DNA from: Gemmataceae bacterium
Lineage (GTDB): Bacteria > Planctomycetota > Planctomycetia > Gemmatales > Gemmataceae
Direction of reading: 5' to 3'
Assembly (NCBI GenBank): GCA_026418875.1
Contig: JAOAAM010000046.1
Span: forward strand, 1 to 7,805
Length of the DNA: 7,805 nucleotides
In this document: piece after piece, positions 5,159 through 7,805 of the stretch
Numbering within the stretch: position 1 is the stretch's first letter
Layout of the letters: each line of letters begins with the position of its first letter
Notes under the pieces: generated by a model
Told to the model about the DNA's origin: nothing
What the model saw: only the letters and a program-made list of their open reading frames with translations
Database searches by the model: none
Program-made: the position numbers and the translations under genes

Positions 5159-6232
5159 ATGAGCAAGTATCCGATTCTGATCCGCTGCGACGCCACCGCC
5201 ACGCAGGGGTTCGAGTCGTTCTACCAGTGCCTGACGTACGCGAATTCGTTGCAGCGACGCCGCCGGGGCATCTACTTTTTGTCGCGGCTGGAACCAGCGA
5301 CGTTGCTCTCGGCGATTCAAAAAGCCGGACACGACTGGCGCCCGGCCGAGTACCCCCTGGGTAGCGATGAAGACCTGCGAGAGACGATCGGCATGGTGCG
5401 GCAGTATCAGGCCGCGGCCCTCATCGTGTGCGACCCGAATGTCACGGGACCGTACCTCGATGCCCTCGCCGACACCGGGACTCAACTCGTCGTCCTCGAT
5501 CATCAAGCCTTGACGCACTATCCCCGGTGCCTGTTGATCAACACCCTGTTGGGTCCGGGGCGCGATGCTTACGATGCCGCGCCGGGGACGCAGATGTTGA
5601 TGGGGGCGAGGTATGCCCTGGTTCGGCCCTTCATCCGCCGATTGCGCCCCGTGCGGACTCAGGAACCGCCAGCCCCCTTCCGCGTCCTGGTCGCCCTCGG
5701 CGATGACGACTTCCGCGGCCAGGTGCTGGAACGCACCAAACAACTTCTCGCCATCACCCGCCTGAGCAAAGTCGATGTCGTGATCCGGCCGCAACACCCC
5801 GGGTTCCACGAACTGATGAGCATGAAAGAGGCCCACCCCGACCGGTTGGATGTCGTCACCGAACCGGCCGACATCAGCCTGCGCCTCAGCCGCTGCCACC
5901 TGGCGATCACGAGCGGCGACGGCTGGTCACTGGAGTTGGCCTGCATCGGCGTGCCGCAGATCATCCTGTTGCAGTCGCCTTGGCACATGCTCAATGCCCA
6001 GCGGCTCGACGACGAAGAAGCCGCCCAAAACTTGGGCGATTGCGATCACGTCACCGCTGGCATGCTGCGGCAAGCCGTCCAGACTCTCCTCAGCGACCCG
6101 CGTGAACGAGCCAAGATGGCCCGCAACGGGAGGAAGCTGATCGACGGCCGCGGCAATGATCGGCTCGTGAACGGCCTGGAGGTCATGCTGCACCGTGCTA
6201 CGCCCAGCATCGAACAACGGCAGGCAGCGTAG
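5159..6232 (+). CDS. PseG/SpsG-like sugar-nucleotide protein (GT-B fold), catalytic His absent
   Basis: A 357-residue protein aligning by eye with the PseG/SpsG family. PseG hydrolyses UDP from a 2,4-diacetamido-trideoxy sugar in pseudaminic acid synthesis and has a glycosyltransferase-B fold. The N-terminal I-R-C-D-A-T-A-T-Q-G-F-E-S-F-Y-Q-C-L-T-Y-A (8-28) matches R-A-D-x-S-x-x-I-G-x-G-H-x-x-R-C-L-x-L-A, but the G-H is E-S and the R is Q. Further matches are V-L-D-H-Q (112-116), L-I-N-T-L (126-130), L-M-G-A-R-Y-A-L-V-R-P (147-157), V-A-L-G-D-D-D (178-184), and S-G-D-G-W-S-L-E-L-A-C-I-G-V-P-Q (252-267), which keeps the conserved Glu259. The start at 5159 is set by A-G-G-A/G-A-G-G at 5147-5155; an earlier in-frame ATG at 5099 lies inside the candidate leader hairpin. 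No other pseudaminic acid genes are nearby, so the substrate is unknown. Confidence 0.7.
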   Translation: MSKYPILIRCDATATQGFESFYQCLTYANSLQRRRRGIYFLSRLEPATLLSAIQKAGHDWRPAEYPLGSDEDLRETIGMVRQYQAAALIVCDPNVTGPYLDALADTGTQLVVLDHQALTHYPRCLLINTLLGPGRDAYDAAPGTQMLMGARYALVRPFIRRLRPVRTQEPPAPFRVLVALGDDDFRGQVLERTKQLLAITRLSKVDVVIRPQHPGFHELMSMKEAHPDRLDVVTEPADISLRLSRCHLAITSGDGWSLELACIGVPQIILLQSPWHMLNAQRLDDEEAAQNLGDCDHVTAGMLRQAVQTLLSDPRERAKMARNGRKLIDGRGNDRLVNGLEVMLHRATPSIEQRQAA

Positions 6233-6259
6233 CTCGGGGCCTTACCGGACGTCCGACGC

Positions 6260-6300
6260 GGGGGTCGGGATGTGTTACAATCACCTCGTCCCGACTCCCC
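6260..6300. repeat. Imperfect inverted repeat around the polX promoter
   Basis: GGGG-GTCGGGA (6260-6270) pairs with TCCCGAC-T-CCCC (6289-6300), giving 11 pairs with one bulged T. The 18-base centre holds the -10 element. It could be an operator, or a hairpin at the end of the PseG-like transcript. No T run follows. Confidence 0.45.
6273..6281 (+). promoter_or_regulatory. Extended -10 promoter of polX
   Basis: TGTTACAAT gives the extended TGn motif plus TACAAT (6276-6281), with no recognisable -35 at the usual distance. Transcription would begin near 6288, giving a leader of about 32 nt. A polX promoter here makes it independent of the PseG-like gene ending 87 bases before its start. Confidence 0.5.
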
Positions 6301-6319
6301 TTCCTCCGGCAGCCCGGCC

Positions 6320-7805
6320 ATGACCAAAGAAGAAGTCTCCGAAATCCTCGACGAGATCGCCACCCTCCTCGAACTCAAGGGCGAGAACCCATTCCGAGCC
6401 AACGCCTATCGCAATGCCGGCCGCACGGTCAAGAATCTCCCCGGCGACATCAGCGATCTGGTCCGGCAGGGCAAACTCACGGGCGTCCCCGGGATCGGCT
6501 CGACTCTGCGGGAGCAGATCACCACGCTGGTCACCACCGGCCACTTGCCTCTGTACGAGGAGCTGAAGGCCTCGATTCCCGAAGGCGCGTTGCAGATGTT
6601 GCGCTTGCCGGGCATCGGGCCGAAAAAAGTACGCGCTTTGCAAGAGGCGGGAATCACCGACCTGGACCAACTCAAGAAGGCGTGCGAGTCCGGCCGGGTC
6701 GCCGCCATGAAGGGATTCGGCGAAAAGACCCAGCAGAAAATCCTCGAAGGCCTGGCTTTCCTGGGCGAAGTGGGGCAGCGAGTCCGCATCGACCAGGCGA
6801 CGCCGATCGCTCGGCAACTCCTCCAAGACATCCGCGGTTTCCCCGGCGTCCGGCGGGCCGAAGTCGCGGGCAGCTTACGCCGGAGGCGCGAGACGGCCAA
6901 AGACATCGACATCGTGTGCAGCGGCAGCAATCCGCAAGCGATCCTCCAGGCGTTCGCCTCGCTCCCCATCGTGCGGCAGGTGGTCGGTCAGGGCGAGACC
7001 AAGTGCAGCGTCGTCCTCGAACAGGTTGTCGACGGCCATCGCGTCGTCCTCAATGCCGACCTGCGGGTCGTCACCGACGAACAATACCCCGCGGCACTTG
7101 TCTATTTCACGGGCAGCAAGGAGTTCAACATCAAGCTGCGCCGTCGCGCGATCGCCCGGGGGTGGAGCTTGAACGAATATGAACTGAACGACGGCCAGAA
7201 AGCGATCCCGTTACGCGATGAGGCCGACCTTTTCGCCGCTCTGGATCTGGACTTCATCCCCCCGGAACTACGAGAGGACACGGGCGAAATCGAGGCCGCG
7301 GACCGCACGGTTCGACCTCGATCGACCCGACTGCCCCGCCTCGTCGAAGTGAACGACATCCGCGGCGTCTTGCACAATCACACGAACTACAGCGACGGGT
7401 CGGCCACGTTGGCGGAGATGGCCCAAGCCGCCCGCGAACTCGGCTTCGAGTACCTGGGCATCGCCGATCACTCGCAATCGCTGACGGTCGCCCGGGGACT
7501 TTCACCCGAACGTGTCCGCGAGCAATTTGCCGAGATCGATGCCCTGAACAAGAAGTTCCGCGGCTTTAAGCTGCTCAAAGGATGCGAGGTCGACATCCTG
7601 CCGGATGGCTCGCTCGATTATCCCGACGATCTGTTGGCGGAGTTCGACTATGTGGTGGCCAGCGTCCATACGCATTTTGGCCAGAGCGAAGAGCAGATGA
7701 CCGAGCGGATCTGCCGAGCCGTCCAGCATCCCCTGGTGACGATACTCGGTCACGTCACCGGTCGCTTGTTGCTGCGGCGGGAGGGCTATCGGGTCAACCT
7801 GGACC
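6320..7805 (+). CDS. polX: DNA polymerase/3'-5' exonuclease PolX (family X + PHP), 3' end cut
   Basis: 495 residues are visible of a protein usually near 570-580, so about 80 residues lie past the window. The N-terminal 8-kDa domain has helix-hairpin-helix motifs G-V-P-G-I-G (55-60), L-P-G-I-G-P-K-K (96-103) and M-K-G-F-G-E-K-T (130-137). The family-X palm shows G-S-L-R-R-R-R-E-T-A-K-D-I-D-I-V (184-199). The metal-binding aspartates are D195 and D197, with a third at D247 in N-A-D-L-R-V-V. F-T-G-S-K-E-F-N (residues 260-267) and L-N-E-Y-E-L follow. The C-terminal PHP phosphoesterase domain has L-H-N-H-T (H352, H354), I-A-D-H-S-Q-S, G-C-E-V-D-I-L, S-V-H-T-H-F and G-H-V-T-G-R-L-L, the expected metal ligands. 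Bacterial PolX fills gaps in base-excision repair, and its PHP domain is a 3'-5' exonuclease/AP-processing site. No strong SD precedes ATG 6320; the start is set by the homology onset. Confidence 0.96.
   Translation, partial: MTKEEVSEILDEIATLLELKGENPFRANAYRNAGRTVKNLPGDISDLVRQGKLTGVPGIGSTLREQITTLVTTGHLPLYEELKASIPEGALQMLRLPGIGPKKVRALQEAGITDLDQLKKACESGRVAAMKGFGEKTQQKILEGLAFLGEVGQRVRIDQATPIARQLLQDIRGFPGVRRAEVAGSLRRRRETAKDIDIVCSGSNPQAILQAFASLPIVRQVVGQGETKCSVVLEQVVDGHRVVLNADLRVVTDEQYPAALVYFTGSKEFNIKLRRRAIARGWSLNEYELNDGQKAIPLRDEADLFAALDLDFIPPELREDTGEIEAADRTVRPRSTRLPRLVEVNDIRGVLHNHTNYSDGSATLAEMAQAARELGFEYLGIADHSQSLTVARGLSPERVREQFAEIDALNKKFRGFKLLKGCEVDILPDGSLDYPDDLLAEFDYVVASVHTHFGQSEEQMTERICRAVQHPLVTILGHVTGRLLLRREGYRVNLD

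Noticed and set aside
5126..5899. Long minus-strand open frames opposite the PseG-like gene and opposite polX
   Set aside because: High-GC shadow frames. The plus-strand proteins have clear family motifs, and the minus frames have none.

Overview
The window looks like a piece of a planctomycete chromosome, most likely from the Gemmataceae/Gemmatales. This is inferred from the high-GC coding style, a sigma factor of a type I recall as common in that phylum, a DUF4340 protein, a DUF2752 membrane protein and a PseG/SpsG-like protein. No 16S gene is present, so the taxonomy is recall and not a measurement. Transposases, integrases, CRISPR arrays and phage genes were not seen. The region reads as ordinary chromosome with several small regulatory curiosities.

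Left part (1-1323, plus strand): the 3' end of a DUF4340 gene, cut by the window edge, is followed by a hairpin. Next comes a complete ECF-like sigma factor gene with its own sigma70-type promoter (TTGAGA, 16 bp, TAGAAT). It ends 27 bp from a converging gene, and a perfect 6-bp hairpin sits in that gap.

Middle left (1324-3482, minus strand): reading from 3221 downward there is a small secreted protein with a good promoter and Shine-Dalgarno (SD) site, then a strong intrinsic terminator. A tight pair follows: a DUF2752 membrane protein and a shortened protein resembling the middle of family-2 glycoside hydrolases. The intergenic stretch 3222-3482 carries a 19-bp tandem duplication whose minus strand matches the 16S rRNA 3' tail.

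Centre (3483-4700, minus strand): tRNA-Pro(TGG) with its own promoter, then parB with a promoter, an SD that can fold into a hairpin, and a perfect-palindrome parS-like site about 105 bp upstream of the parB start. No parA is adjacent. ParB is expected to load at parS as a CTP-dependent clamp, so this is probably the chromosome segregation centre and may lie not far from the replication origin.

Right part (4700-7805, plus strand): a roughly 470-bp non-coding stretch holds an 18-bp dyad and a candidate structured leader. It precedes a PseG/SpsG-like sugar-nucleotide protein that lacks the family's catalytic histidine. After it comes a family-X DNA polymerase (PolX with a C-terminal PHP domain), which runs off the window. 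Its extended -10 promoter lies inside an inverted repeat.

The best leads are the PseG-like protein without its histidine, the twin anti-SD-like repeat, the parS/parB arrangement with its masked SD, the candidate leader RNA, and the GH2-like fragment that lacks a catalytic half. I see no clear multi-gene defence or biosynthetic system.
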